Assembly: GCA_964544655.1 (NCBI GenBank)
Contig: CAZJCM010000006.1
Coordinates: forward strand, 1-64,000
DNA length: 64,000 nucleotides
DNA from: HyVt-443 sp964544655
GTDB taxonomy: Bacteria > Pseudomonadota > Gammaproteobacteria > Chromatiales > Chromatiaceae
Reading direction: 5' to 3'
Shown here: piece by piece, positions 17,311 to 26,181 of the stretch
How positions within the stretch are numbered: position 1 is the stretch's first letter
Layout of the letters: every line of letters starts with the position of its first letter
Program-made: the position numbers and the translations under genes
The notes under the pieces: generated by a model
Told to the model about the DNA's origin: nothing
The model's database searches: none
What the model saw: the letters and a program-made list of their open reading frames with translations, nothing else

Positions 17311-18051
17311 ATGATTGAGTTCGCTATTATTGGAGGCTCGGGATTTACCCGCCTCGACAGTTTGAAGATCATTCGCCGCGAAGTGGTTCATACGCCCTAT
17401 GGTGAACCCTCTGCACCTCTCACCCATGGTCTGTTTCATGGACGCCCAGTGGTATTCTTGCCGCGTCATGGTGCCGCCCACACCATCCCTCCACATAAAG
17501 TGAACTATCGTGCCAACCTCTGGGCGTTGCAGCATGTCGGCGTGGAGCGGGTGATCGCCATTGCTGCCGTGGGTGGGATAGACGATGAAATGGCACCGGG
17601 TGTGATTGCCATCCCCGATCAAATCATCGATTACACTTATGCGCGTGATCATACGTTTTTTGAAGATGGACTCTCCACCGTGACACACATCGATTTTACC
17701 CAGCCATACTGTGCTGAATTGCGCCGGTTACTGTTGCAGGCGGCAGAGGCATCTGGGATCGAGGTGGTCTACGGCGGAACCTATGGTGCCACCCAGGGCC
17801 CGCGGCTGGAGACCAGCATGGAGATCAACCGGATGCAGCAGGATGGTTGTCACCTGGTGGGGATGACCGGAATGCCGGAGGCGGCGTTGGCGCGGGAACT
17901 GGATATCTGCTATGCCAGCTGTGCAGTGGTCGCCAATTGGGCGGCCGGGCGCGGTGCTGGCCCGATCACCATGGAGGAGATTGAGCGACACTTGAGCGGA
18001 GGTATGGAAAAAGTTCACAACTTACTTTCATCTTTTGTTACTTCTATTTGA
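17311..18051 (+). CDS. S-methyl-5'-thioinosine phosphorylase (MTAP family)
   Basis: A 246-aa nucleoside phosphorylase with the class motifs AIIGGSGFTRL, LPRHGAAHTIPPHKVNYRAN and GGTYGATQGPRLETSMEIN. Gammaproteobacterial members of this MTAP branch act on methylthioinosine, releasing hypoxanthine and methylthioribose-1-phosphate in methionine/purine salvage. The specific substrate is inferred from the family, not shown. The released hypoxanthine could be used by the Hpt protein encoded at 31780-32343. The start at 17311 gives MIEFAIIGGSG. It lies 60 bases after the 200-bp inverted-repeat element. Confidence 0.85.
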   Translation: MIEFAIIGGSGFTRLDSLKIIRREVVHTPYGEPSAPLTHGLFHGRPVVFLPRHGAAHTIPPHKVNYRANLWALQHVGVERVIAIAAVGGIDDEMAPGVIAIPDQIIDYTYARDHTFFEDGLSTVTHIDFTQPYCAELRRLLLQAAEASGIEVVYGGTYGATQGPRLETSMEINRMQQDGCHLVGMTGMPEAALARELDICYASCAVVANWAAGRGAGPITMEEIERHLSGGMEKVHNLLSSFVTSI

Positions 18052-18239
18052 TTTCATAGGGATTGTGTTTACTCATCAGCTCCTTTTGAGCCACCTTTCG
18101 GGGCCTCTCATTGCATTGCATGTAGCGGGCAATCCGGCTTAATACCCAGGCTCGGGGGATTGATCCAGCTCATATCCGGGGCTGGATGTTGGGGTTAGCC
18201 TATATGGTTATTAGGTTTTAGCTGAGCAGGAGTCTCAAA
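18052..18239 (+). other. Intergenic leader of the lysine-rich protein gene
   Basis: No gene is visible here. The last bases (GCAGGAGTCTCAAA before the ATG at 18240) supply a good Shine-Dalgarno sequence, AGGAG, at 7-8 base spacing. Confidence 0.5.
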
Positions 18240-19766
18240 ATGGCAGATGGTGAGGTCAAGGATAAAAGCGATGGGCAGGCCGACCTGGATAAAAAAAGCG
18301 CGAATAAGAAGAAGGGCGTGACCAAGAAGAAGGTGGCGAAAAAGAAGACGGTAAAAAAGAAGGCCGCGAAGAAGAAAACGGTAAAAAAGAAGGCGGTTAC
18401 TAAGAAAAAGCAGTCGGTGGAAAAGAAGTCTGTCGCGCAGGAAGCACCTCAGTCAGCCGCGGTGACGCAATTGCAGGAGAATGTGGCCGGCAGGGAGCAG
18501 GTCAGTGTGAAAGATGATGATGGGAGTGCGCCATCAGCTCCTGTCAGGGATAGTGCGCCACAAGAGAAACAACCACAGGAGAGCAGAATCATGCCAACAG
18601 AAAGCAGCCCGGCCCAGGCAACGGAAAATCACGCTGCCATGGCTTTTTGGCCAAAAGTGCTCATTTGGCTGGTGATCATTATTGCTGGTTTCATGTATAT
18701 CAGATCGATCGCGCACAAGGATCAGCCGGTTTCTGCTACGGGCCATGAATCGACTACAGCGCCGGTACCTGTTGGCGGGCCGGCCGATGCCGCCGATGCT
18801 GGGGCAGGGACAGAGGTGGTGGAAGCCATCGTGGTGGAGAGTGTAATCGTCGAAGACGTCGTGATGGAAGCGGCAGACAGCGTGGACAAAGGAGAAGAGA
18901 GTGGCAAAGAGCGCATAGGTATATTCGGCGAGGTCGTCACAACCCCGGAGAGCGGGAATGCAGCCTCCAGTGAACCGGCTGGCGAGACGACAGCTGCAGA
19001 GACGCAAGCACCCGCGCCGGAAACCAGCATGGAGAAGGCAGCGGCACCTGGAGATGAGCATGTGGCGGAGGCGGCGGAAACTGTGGCTGCTGCAGTGGAG
19101 GGAAAGGTATCGGCTTCGCCTGCTGACAAGCCGGCTGCAACCAGTGAGGCAGCAGTACCCGCAGAACCGGCAGCCCCTTCCGTGGCCAATTCCACACCTG
19201 TTGAAGAGGATGTTCCAGTGGTGGATGCTGCAGCATCTCCCCCTGCTGTTGGTGGAGAACAAGCGGCGGTAATGCAAACCGAGGTGGTCGACCAGAAAGG
19301 TGGCGCAGCAGGGACTGAGAAGAAACAGGCGGAGGCTGTTGCCACAGTGACGCAAGAACCTCCCCAAGAAGCGGCAGCAGTCGAATCCAGTGAGGCTGTC
19401 TCAGCAAACGAAGCACCCGCCACGGCGGCTCCTGCGGAAGAGAACGCGGCGAAGGCAGAGGATGCCCGGTCCGCATATCCCATGCGTCCCATGCCAAGAC
19501 ATCATCCCGGCTTCCGTGAGTTGTTTGGTTATCAGCGCAATCAGCCGGCACGTGCCCCGTGGCAAGCACAGCCAAGGGATGGGGCCGTATCAAGGGGCGA
19601 TGCCGCAGTCAGTCGTTTTCCCCAGCAGCGATATCCAGCGGCTCCTGGTCCTTGGGGGTATGGTTACCCGCAGCGTCCGTATGGGTTATGCCGCACCCTA
19701 TGGATATCCTCGATAGGGAGGGGGTTTGCGCGGGCGGTTACCTGCTCTTGGATTGAATCCGTATAG
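18240..19766 (+). CDS. Lysine-rich, single-pass membrane protein with apparent 3' frameshift
   Basis: The reading frame gives 508 residues. Residues 13-62 are histone-H1-like, with repeated KKK and KKxVKKK units. A single membrane helix lies at about 135-155 (PKVLIWLVIIIAGFMYI). The rest is an Ala/Glu/Pro/Val-rich, acidic low-complexity region, then a Pro/Tyr/Gly-rich tail (FPQQRYPAAPGPWGYGY). After PQRPYG the frame turns into atypical sequence. Removing one T of the TT at 19686-19687 restores PYGYAAPYGYPR and a stop at 19714-19716, so the natural end is probably there. The basic tail would be cytoplasmic and could bind nucleic acid. I know no named family. Confidence 0.7.
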   Translation: MADGEVKDKSDGQADLDKKSANKKKGVTKKKVAKKKTVKKKAAKKKTVKKKAVTKKKQSVEKKSVAQEAPQSAAVTQLQENVAGREQVSVKDDDGSAPSAPVRDSAPQEKQPQESRIMPTESSPAQATENHAAMAFWPKVLIWLVIIIAGFMYIRSIAHKDQPVSATGHESTTAPVPVGGPADAADAGAGTEVVEAIVVESVIVEDVVMEAADSVDKGEESGKERIGIFGEVVTTPESGNAASSEPAGETTAAETQAPAPETSMEKAAAPGDEHVAEAAETVAAAVEGKVSASPADKPAATSEAAVPAEPAAPSVANSTPVEEDVPVVDAAASPPAVGGEQAAVMQTEVVDQKGGAAGTEKKQAEAVATVTQEPPQEAAAVESSEAVSANEAPATAAPAEENAAKAEDARSAYPMRPMPRHHPGFRELFGYQRNQPARAPWQAQPRDGAVSRGDAAVSRFPQQRYPAAPGPWGYGYPQRPYGLCRTLWISSIGRGFARAVTCSWIESV

Positions 19767-19872
19767 GGTGCCGCCGCGTTGACTCATCGATTCAAAATAT
19801 CCGGATTCTACGCTGTGAATCTTCGCAATGGTCCGATTTGACGAGATCGGGAAGTTGGGTTGATCACTCGTT

Positions 19873-19907
19873 CCGGCCTCTCCCGAGTAACCTGCAGGAG
19901 AGGCCGG
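19873..19907. terminator. 11-bp-stem hairpin downstream of rne
   Basis: CCGGCCTCTCC and GGAGAGGCCGG pair perfectly around a 13-base loop, 41 bases beyond the rne stop. There is no U-run on either strand, so it may be a processing or stabilising hairpin rather than a classical terminator. Confidence 0.45.
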
Positions 19908-19947
19908 GGCGGTTGGATCAGGCAACTGACTGGTTCTGTCCAGAGGA

Positions 19948-22839
19948 TTACTCTTCTTTTTTTGGTTCGGTTGCCGGTGCCTTTTCTGCAACCGGTTTTT
20001 TCTCCGTATTCTCTACAGTAACGGGGGTTGGCGTCGCCTGCGCTGCAGGTGCAGGCTTCTCCTGAGCCTGGTCGGTGGCTGTTGGTTCAGGCTTGGGCGC
20101 TGCAGCCACCTTCTTTTTCTCAGGTGCAGTGGAGACATCCCCTGTGACCGCTGTGTCAACGACAACGGGTGCGTTGCCTGCAGGCTCTTTTTTATCGGCC
20201 GCTGCTGTTTTCTTTCTGCCGGTTGTTCTGGCTGCAGATGCTGCTTTTTTTCTGGGTTGCCTCTTGGCCTTGGGTTTGGCTTTGCCCTCGGGCTGCTTCT
20301 CTGAGTCCCCCTGGGGCTGCTTGTCCTCGGCGGTTGCAGCGATGGCAGGGGCGGGCTCAGGCGCATTCGTTGTGGCCTGTGCCTGGGTTGCCTGATCCGT
20401 GGCTGCCGGTGGAGGCGTCTGCTTCGCTGTTGCTGACGTGCCTGATCCTGCGGCCTTGCTTGGCTGCGGCTCGTTGCCGGTACGCTGCTCGATCATGGCG
20501 TGATCCCTTTCCACCATAGGCGTGGCTTTGTCTGCCGCCGGTTTAGCTGCGCTATCGGCAGGTGGTGGGGAGGATTCCTGTTTCACTGCCGAATCGGCCG
20601 CCGGCTCCTTAGGTTTTCTGCTGCGGCGGGGACGTTTGGTCGGTTCAGTCGCTGCACCGCCGTCCTCTTTGTCTGCTGTGGGCTGTCTGGCCGTGGAATC
20701 CTGAGCGTTTGCCGTCGTCACATTGCTGTTGGAAACGTTGTTCTCAGACTGGTTCTCACCGCTGGGTTTCCGCCGCCGCCGGCTGCCGCCTCTGCGGCCG
20801 CGCCGGCTGCTGCCACTCTTCTTTGGCTGTTCTGTCGTTGCAGAGGGAGCGGTCTCTGTCTGAGTTGCAGGGGACTTCTCCTGCTCATCGGTCGTTGCTG
20901 TCTGTTTCTCCTTCTGGCCGCGTGTCGGCGCGCGCCGCTGGCTCTTGCGCTCGGTACCGCCTTGACCGGCTCCTACTTTCCCTGAGCGGCTGCCGGTAGC
21001 GCGCCGGCTGCTCTCCTGCGTGCCCGTGCTTCGGCGGCGGCCTCTTGAACGCCCGCCTTCGCTGCGTCTCGCTGCTGCCTTCTTCGCTGCGGCCTTCTCC
21101 TCTTTTTCCCGCTTCTCTTCCTCGATGCGGCTATCGTGAAACAGGGCATGCCAAATGCGGCGAATGAGCCCAATCTCTTCGCGGGGCTGTTCTACAGGCT
21201 TGGGAGGTTCCTGCTTCTGGGGTATAGGAGTGGCTGGTTTGATGCGCTTGACGGCAGGTGTTTCCGTCTTCCCCTCCTGTGCCGCCTTGCCGGAAATGGT
21301 GGATTCCACCTCTGGTGTTTCAACCAGGGCGTAACTGGCACTGGTTTCACTGCCTGACGTTTGATCCTGGTCCCTGATCCGCTCGATCCGATAGTTGGGC
21401 GTATCCAAATGGACATTGGGTACCAAGGTGATCTGGATCGACTGGCGCTGCTCTATCTCGTGGATGGCATCGCGCTTTTCGTTCAACAGGAAAGTGGCGA
21501 CATCCACGGGCAGTTGGGCGATGATGCGGCTGGTGCTCTCTTTCATGGCATCTTCTTCGATGATGCGCAGCACCGACAGGCCCAGTGATTCCACCCCGCG
21601 GATAAAGCCGTGGCCACTGCAGCGAGGGCAGACGTGCAGAGTAGAGTCGCTGAGCGAGGGCCGCAGCCGCTGGCGGGACATCTCCAGCAGTCCAAAGCGG
21701 GATATGCGTCCAATCTGGACCCGCGCCCGATCCTGTTTCAGTGCCTCCTTCAGCCGGTTTTCCACCTCGCGCTGATTCCGTGCCGGGGACATGTCGATGA
21801 AATCGATGACGAACAGGCCACCCATGTCACGCAAGCGCAACTGGCGAGCGATCTCATCCGCTGCCTCGAGATTGGTGTTGAGCGCCGTCTCCTCGATGTC
21901 GGCGCCTTTGGTGGCCCGGGCCGAGTTGATGTCGATGGAGGTGAGGGCCTCCGTATTGTCGATCACGATGGCGCCGCCGGACGGAAGCCGGACCTCGCGT
22001 TGAAACGCGGATTCGATCTGGCTCTCGATCTGATAGCGGCTGAACAGGGGCACTTCGTCCTCGTACAGGCGGATCTTGCGCCGGTACTGGGGCATCACCT
22101 GTTCGATGAATTCACAGGCCTCATCGTAGACCGCCTTGTCGTCGATTACGATCTCGCCGATGTCCGCCCGCAGGTAGTCCCTGATCGAACGGATGATGAC
22201 ATTGCTCTCCTGATAGATCAGGAAAGGGGCGGGGCGCTCTTTCACTGAATTGTCGATGGCGCTCCATAGCTGCAGCAGGTAATCCAGGTCCCATTGCAGC
22301 TCTTCGGCGCTTTTCCCGACGCCTGCGGTGCGCACGATCAGCCCCATGCCTTCCGGGATGCTCAGGTTGCTCATGGCTTCGCGCAGATCGCTGCGATCCT
22401 GGCCTTCGATGCGTCGGGAGACGCCGCCGGCACGGGGATTGTTGGGCATCAGGACCAGGTAGCGTCCGGCAAGGGAGATGAAAGTGGTCAGGGCGGCGCC
22501 TTTGTTGCCTCGCTCCTCCTTTTCCACCTGAACCATGATCTCGAGCCCTTCCTGAATGGCATCGCGGATATTGACCCGGCCACCTGCCTCCAGGGATGCC
22601 TTGGAGAAATAGCTTCTTGAGATCTCTTTCAGTGGTAGAAAGCCATGGCGATCAGCGCCATAATCCACGAAGGCAGCCTCCAGGCTGGGTTCCACCCGCG
22701 TGATCTTCCCTTTGTATATATTGGCTTTTTTCTGCTCCCGGCCGGGAGCCTCGATGTCGAGATTGAACAGTTTCTGGCCATCGACGATGGCCACCCGCAA
22801 CTCTTCTGCCTGAGTTGCGTTTATCAGCATGCGTTTCAT
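19948..22839 (-). CDS. rne: Ribonuclease E
   Basis: The 963-aa endoribonuclease starts MKRMLINATQAEELRVAI. It has an S1 domain (about 37-120), catalytic Asp303 (SIDINSA) and Asp346 (VIDFIDM), and Zn-link Cys404/Cys407 (CPRCSG), all at the E. coli numbers. After about residue 520 it becomes disordered, with Arg-rich blocks (RSRGRRRSTG, SSRRGRRGGSRRRRKP) that probably bind RNA, followed by a long Ala/Pro/Lys tail. That tail should be the scaffold for degradosome partners. It is divergent from rluC, as in E. coli. The long leader (22840-23196) may serve autoregulation, as known for E. coli rne. Confidence 0.96.
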   Translation of the reverse strand: MKRMLINATQAEELRVAIVDGQKLFNLDIEAPGREQKKANIYKGKITRVEPSLEAAFVDYGADRHGFLPLKEISRSYFSKASLEAGGRVNIRDAIQEGLEIMVQVEKEERGNKGAALTTFISLAGRYLVLMPNNPRAGGVSRRIEGQDRSDLREAMSNLSIPEGMGLIVRTAGVGKSAEELQWDLDYLLQLWSAIDNSVKERPAPFLIYQESNVIIRSIRDYLRADIGEIVIDDKAVYDEACEFIEQVMPQYRRKIRLYEDEVPLFSRYQIESQIESAFQREVRLPSGGAIVIDNTEALTSIDINSARATKGADIEETALNTNLEAADEIARQLRLRDMGGLFVIDFIDMSPARNQREVENRLKEALKQDRARVQIGRISRFGLLEMSRQRLRPSLSDSTLHVCPRCSGHGFIRGVESLGLSVLRIIEEDAMKESTSRIIAQLPVDVATFLLNEKRDAIHEIEQRQSIQITLVPNVHLDTPNYRIERIRDQDQTSGSETSASYALVETPEVESTISGKAAQEGKTETPAVKRIKPATPIPQKQEPPKPVEQPREEIGLIRRIWHALFHDSRIEEEKREKEEKAAAKKAAARRSEGGRSRGRRRSTGTQESSRRATGSRSGKVGAGQGGTERKSQRRAPTRGQKEKQTATTDEQEKSPATQTETAPSATTEQPKKSGSSRRGRRGGSRRRRKPSGENQSENNVSNSNVTTANAQDSTARQPTADKEDGGAATEPTKRPRRSRKPKEPAADSAVKQESSPPPADSAAKPAADKATPMVERDHAMIEQRTGNEPQPSKAAGSGTSATAKQTPPPAATDQATQAQATTNAPEPAPAIAATAEDKQPQGDSEKQPEGKAKPKAKRQPRKKAASAARTTGRKKTAAADKKEPAGNAPVVVDTAVTGDVSTAPEKKKVAAAPKPEPTATDQAQEKPAPAAQATPTPVTVENTEKKPVAEKAPATEPKKEE

Positions 22840-23196
22840 AGATTGTTATTGATTCCCAGGACGCGCCCAGCAACGGTCCGCCTTCCGGTCTGTTGAGAAA
22901 GGCATGGACAGCATACAAGCCGGTTACCGTTCGTTTGGTCACTGTGTCCAGGCGGATCTGCTGTCACGCCATCTGTCTGACCTGGTGGGCGGGCTCGACC
23001 CGCTGAACGATTGTGCCGGCATGGGCACGTAAAATTCTAGTAACGTCGCCTGGATCGGTCCGGGCGACCATTGTTTTCTGCGCGCCTGATCAGGTTGCAT
23101 GAGGCCGGCTATCCGGATCTGTAGCGATCCCGGCCAGCGACAGGTTGTCAACGTTGCAACAGCAGAGCGTCACAGACGACAGTGGTTTTATGTCTA
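22840..23196 (-). promoter_or_regulatory. Leader and promoter region of rne
   Basis: No protein gene is visible in these 357 bases. E. coli rne has a long structured 5' leader through which RNase E controls its own message; a similar use here is likely from position but no specific hairpin was matched. ORFs overlapping the rne start on this strand are in another frame and not credible. Confidence 0.35.
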
Positions 23197-23357
23197 GGGG
23201 TCTGTCGGATTTAGGTGATCGTAGCGAGCATGATGGGAGAGTGAGATCAAATTTTCACGATTTTAGGCGCATAGTAGTTCTACGCAACGAAAAACCGGGG
23301 AATTTGGGCGCTACTCCCGCCAGCGCAGTTGATTAATCCTTAAGTCTGACAGACTCC
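23197..23357. mobile_element. 161-bp MITE with TA target duplication
   Basis: The ends GGGGTCTGTCGGATTTAG and TTAAGTCTGACAGACTCC are inverted repeats matching at 14 of 18 positions. A TA dinucleotide flanks both sides (TA just before 23197 and just after 23357), as expected for insertion by Tc1/mariner-IS630-type transposases. The interior has no transposase and no supported ORF. It sits in the spacer between the divergent genes rne and rluC. The 12-mer CTGTCGGATTTA of its left end recurs at 14157-14183. Confidence 0.7.
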
Positions 23358-23499
23358 TAAATGACCGATGCCGGAAAAAACATTTCATTGGGTGTCGGCG
23401 CAACCTGTACCATTACGGAAACTGATCGCGAACCAACGGTTTATTATAGCGATATTTCTCCGTCGCATCAAATGGAATGAAGCTGTTATCATAGCCTAA

Positions 23500-24489
23500 A
23501 TGTCAGAAACACAACAGAAAAAAACCCAAGTAAGGTTTCTTCACATCGATGCGGACCAGGCGGGACAGCGGATTGACAATTTTCTGCTCAATGTCTTGAA
23601 GGGTGCACCAAGGAGCCTCATCTATCGCATCCTGAGGAAAGGCGAAGTGCGGGTGAACAAAGGACGCGTCTCTGCCCGCTATCGCTTGCAGCCGGATGAC
23701 CAGGTGCGGGTTCCGCCGGTGCGGCTCGATGAGCGGCGCGAGCCACGGCCTGATCAACGCATGCTGCGGCATCTGGAACAGGCCGTTCTCTATGAGGATT
23801 CACGCTTTCTGGTGCTCAACAAACCCTCGGGGCTGGCGGTCCATGGGGGCAGCGGGCTTCGCTACGGTGCCATCGAAGCCCTGCGTGCGTTACGCCCCGA
23901 TGAGCGCCATCTGGAACTGGTACACCGGCTGGACCGGGACACCTCCGGCTGCCTGTTGATTGCCAAGCGCCGGAGCGCCCTGCGTGTGTTGCATGATCTG
24001 ATGCGTGGCAACCGGATCGACAAGCGCTACCTGGCCTTGGTGACAGGTCACTGGCACAAACACCGTATCGAGGTAAATCAGCCGCTGCTGAAAAACACCC
24101 TGAAAAGCGGTGAGCGAATCGTCCGGGTCGATGCACGAGGCAAGGAGGCGGTTACCCGCTTCTCGGTGCAGGAACGCCTGGCCGGATGCCAGCTGGTGGA
24201 GGCCCGGCTGCTGACCGGCCGCACGCATCAGATCCGGGTGCATTGCGCCCATTTGGGAACGCCGATTCTGGGTGATGAGAAGTATGGGGATGAGCAACAG
24301 AACCGGGCGTTTCGCGAAAGGGGCCTGAAGCGCCTTTTTCTGCATGCCAAATCCCTGCGTTTCCGCTGGCCCGGTGAGAATCGGGATATCCATATCCGGG
24401 CTCCGCTGGGAGCGGATCTGGAGGCTGTTCTTGCCCACTTGCGTGCTTCGTCGACTGGAGATGACGCCGGAGCCAAACCGACTGACTGA
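23500..24489 (+). CDS. rluC: 23S rRNA pseudouridine synthase (955/2504/2580)
   Basis: The 329-aa enzyme has an N-terminal S4 RNA-binding domain (about 20-80; RIDNFLLNVLKGAPRSLIYR) and an RluA-type catalytic core with Asp145 in HRLDRDTSG. It should isomerise three uridines of 23S rRNA. Position opposite rne matches the E. coli order, which favours RluC over RluD. The ATG at 23500 begins MSETQQKKTQVRF. It is followed 16 bases later by a HAD phosphatase gene and then sppA, a common gammaproteobacterial arrangement. Confidence 0.93.
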   Translation: MSETQQKKTQVRFLHIDADQAGQRIDNFLLNVLKGAPRSLIYRILRKGEVRVNKGRVSARYRLQPDDQVRVPPVRLDERREPRPDQRMLRHLEQAVLYEDSRFLVLNKPSGLAVHGGSGLRYGAIEALRALRPDERHLELVHRLDRDTSGCLLIAKRRSALRVLHDLMRGNRIDKRYLALVTGHWHKHRIEVNQPLLKNTLKSGERIVRVDARGKEAVTRFSVQERLAGCQLVEARLLTGRTHQIRVHCAHLGTPILGDEKYGDEQQNRAFRERGLKRLFLHAKSLRFRWPGENRDIHIRAPLGADLEAVLAHLRASSTGDDAGAKPTD

Positions 24490-24505
24490 GGAAAACAGAT
24501 ACACG

Positions 24506-25165
24506 ATGAGTAATGGCTACAGACTCCTGGTATTCGACTGGGATGGAACACTGATGGACTCCGAGGCCCGCATCGTCGCCTGTGTGCAAGCGGCGGCAAC
24601 AGACCTGGAGCTTACGGTGCCCAGTGATGCAGAGGCGCGGAACATCATTGGTCTGGGTTTGCGTGAGGCGGTGACCACCTTGTTCCCCGGGGCCGATGAC
24701 GATCTGATCGCACGTATGGTGGCGCAATACCGCCACCACTTTCTGCATGTGAACCAGACCCCGTCGCAGCTGTTCGCCAATGCCGACCGGGTGGTACGTG
24801 CACTGGCGGAACAGGACTATCTTCTGGCGGTTGCCACCGGCAAGGGACGGCAGGGTCTGGATCAGGTGCTGGTCGACACCGGGTTTGCCCAGCTGTTCCA
24901 TGCCACACGCTGTGCCGATGAGACCCGTTCCAAACCCCACCCCGAGATGTTGCTGCAGATCCTGGATGAGCTGGGGATGGAGGCCGATCAGGCGTTGATG
25001 ATCGGGGATACGGAATATGATATGCAGATGGCCGCCAATGCGGGGGTGGACGGACTTGCCGTGAGCTATGGCGTGCATGACGTGGAACGACTGTCCCGAT
25101 ACGCATCCAGGGGCTTCATTCATGATATAGGCGAATTGCCTGACTGGCTTGATGAGAGAGTGTGA
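24506..25165 (+). CDS. HAD-IA family phosphatase (Gph/YqaB-like)
   Basis: A 219-aa haloacid-dehalogenase-like hydrolase. Motif I is VFDWDGTLMDSEA with the nucleophile Asp, motif II is the AVATGKG region, the Lys is in RSKPHPEM, and motif IV is IGDTEYDMQMAANAG. It is of the phosphoglycolate-phosphatase type, but a better Gph candidate is at 41148-41840, so the substrate is open. The ATG at 24506 is chosen since upstream DNA codes for RluC. The stop overlaps the sppA start (TGATG), so the genes are probably translationally coupled. Confidence 0.88.
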   Translation: MSNGYRLLVFDWDGTLMDSEARIVACVQAAATDLELTVPSDAEARNIIGLGLREAVTTLFPGADDDLIARMVAQYRHHFLHVNQTPSQLFANADRVVRALAEQDYLLAVATGKGRQGLDQVLVDTGFAQLFHATRCADETRSKPHPEMLLQILDELGMEADQALMIGDTEYDMQMAANAGVDGLAVSYGVHDVERLSRYASRGFIHDIGELPDWLDERV

Positions 25166-26151
25166 TGACGATGGAAAGTGATGAGAAGGGTTCGACCGAG
25201 GCCGATCCATCCATCAGGTGGGAGCGGGAACTGGTAAAAAATCTGGCCTCTGCTTCGCTCAAGGAACAGCGTCGGGCACGACGCTGGGGCATCTTTTTTA
25301 AGTTTCTCACCTTTGCCTATCTGATCGCCCTGGTGGTGTTGTGGATGCCGGACAAATTTTTCGAGACCAGCCTCAGGCCGAGTGGCGAGCACACCGCCCT
25401 GATCGATTTGAAGGGGGTGATTGCCGATGATGCGGAGGCCAGTGCCGACAATATCATCGCCAGTCTGCGCAATGCGTTCGAGGATAGCCGCACCAAGGGG
25501 GTGATACTGCGCATCAACAGCCCCGGGGGCAGCCCGGTGCAGGCCGGCTACATCAATGATGAAATCGTCCGCTTGAGGAAAAAATATCCCAAGATCCCGC
25601 TCTATGCCGTAGTGACAGATATTTGCGCTTCCGGTGGTTACTATGTTGCCGTGGCTGCAGACAAAATCTATGTGGACAAGGCCAGCATCGTCGGCTCCAT
25701 CGGCGTGCTGATGAATGGTTTTGGTTTTGTCGACGGTATGAAGAAGATCGGCGTGGAGCGGCGGTTGCTCACGGCCGGTGAGCATAAAGGAATCATGGAT
25801 CCCTTTTCCCCGATGAAGTCATTCGACCGTGAGCATATGGAAAAGCTGTTGGAGAAGATACATCGGCAGTTCATCGAGGTGGTCAAATCAGGACGGGGTG
25901 ATCGTCTGCGGGGGGGCGACGAACTGTTCAGCGGCCTGTTCTGGACCGGTGATGAGAGTATCGAGTTGGGCCTTGCCGACGCCCTGGGCAACAGCAATTA
26001 TGTGGCCAGAGAGGTGGTCGGGGCAGAGGAGTTGGTCGATTTCACTATTGAAGAGGATGTCTTCGAGCGTCTGGCCAAGCGGGTCGGCGCCGGGGCCGCT
26101 TCCAGCATGGCCGCCCTCCTTGGCGTCGATGCATCGAATCTATTGCGCTGA
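25165..26151 (+). CDS. sppA: Signal peptide peptidase SppA (S49 family)
   Basis: The 328-aa membrane protease has a cytoplasmic N-terminus, one membrane helix (about 50-68; FLTFAYLIALVVLWMP) and a periplasmic S49 domain. The Ser/Lys dyad is Ser156 (CASGGYY) and Lys208 (TAGEHKG). The 52-residue spacing matches the short SppA form of Bacillus (Ser147/Lys199). It degrades signal peptides left in the membrane after secretion. The ATG at 25165 overlaps the HAD stop; a GTG at 25162 is also in frame. It converges on nrdJb with about 30 bases between. Confidence 0.92.
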   Translation: MTMESDEKGSTEADPSIRWERELVKNLASASLKEQRRARRWGIFFKFLTFAYLIALVVLWMPDKFFETSLRPSGEHTALIDLKGVIADDAEASADNIIASLRNAFEDSRTKGVILRINSPGGSPVQAGYINDEIVRLRKKYPKIPLYAVVTDICASGGYYVAVAADKIYVDKASIVGSIGVLMNGFGFVDGMKKIGVERRLLTAGEHKGIMDPFSPMKSFDREHMEKLLEKIHRQFIEVVKSGRGDRLRGGDELFSGLFWTGDESIELGLADALGNSNYVAREVVGAEELVDFTIEEDVFERLAKRVGAGAASSMAALLGVDASNLLR

Positions 26152-26181
26152 CAACCGGATTTCTCCGACACCGCCTTCAAC

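Noticed and set aside
18280..18430. Regular short repeats that might suggest a CRISPR array
   Set aside because: They are AAG/AAA lysine codon repeats inside a reading frame, without spacers.
18534..19593. Several long minus-strand frames opposite the lysine-rich gene
   Set aside because: Ser/Thr/Ala- or Arg-rich low-complexity sequence, as expected opposite a repetitive coding region; no supporting start signals.
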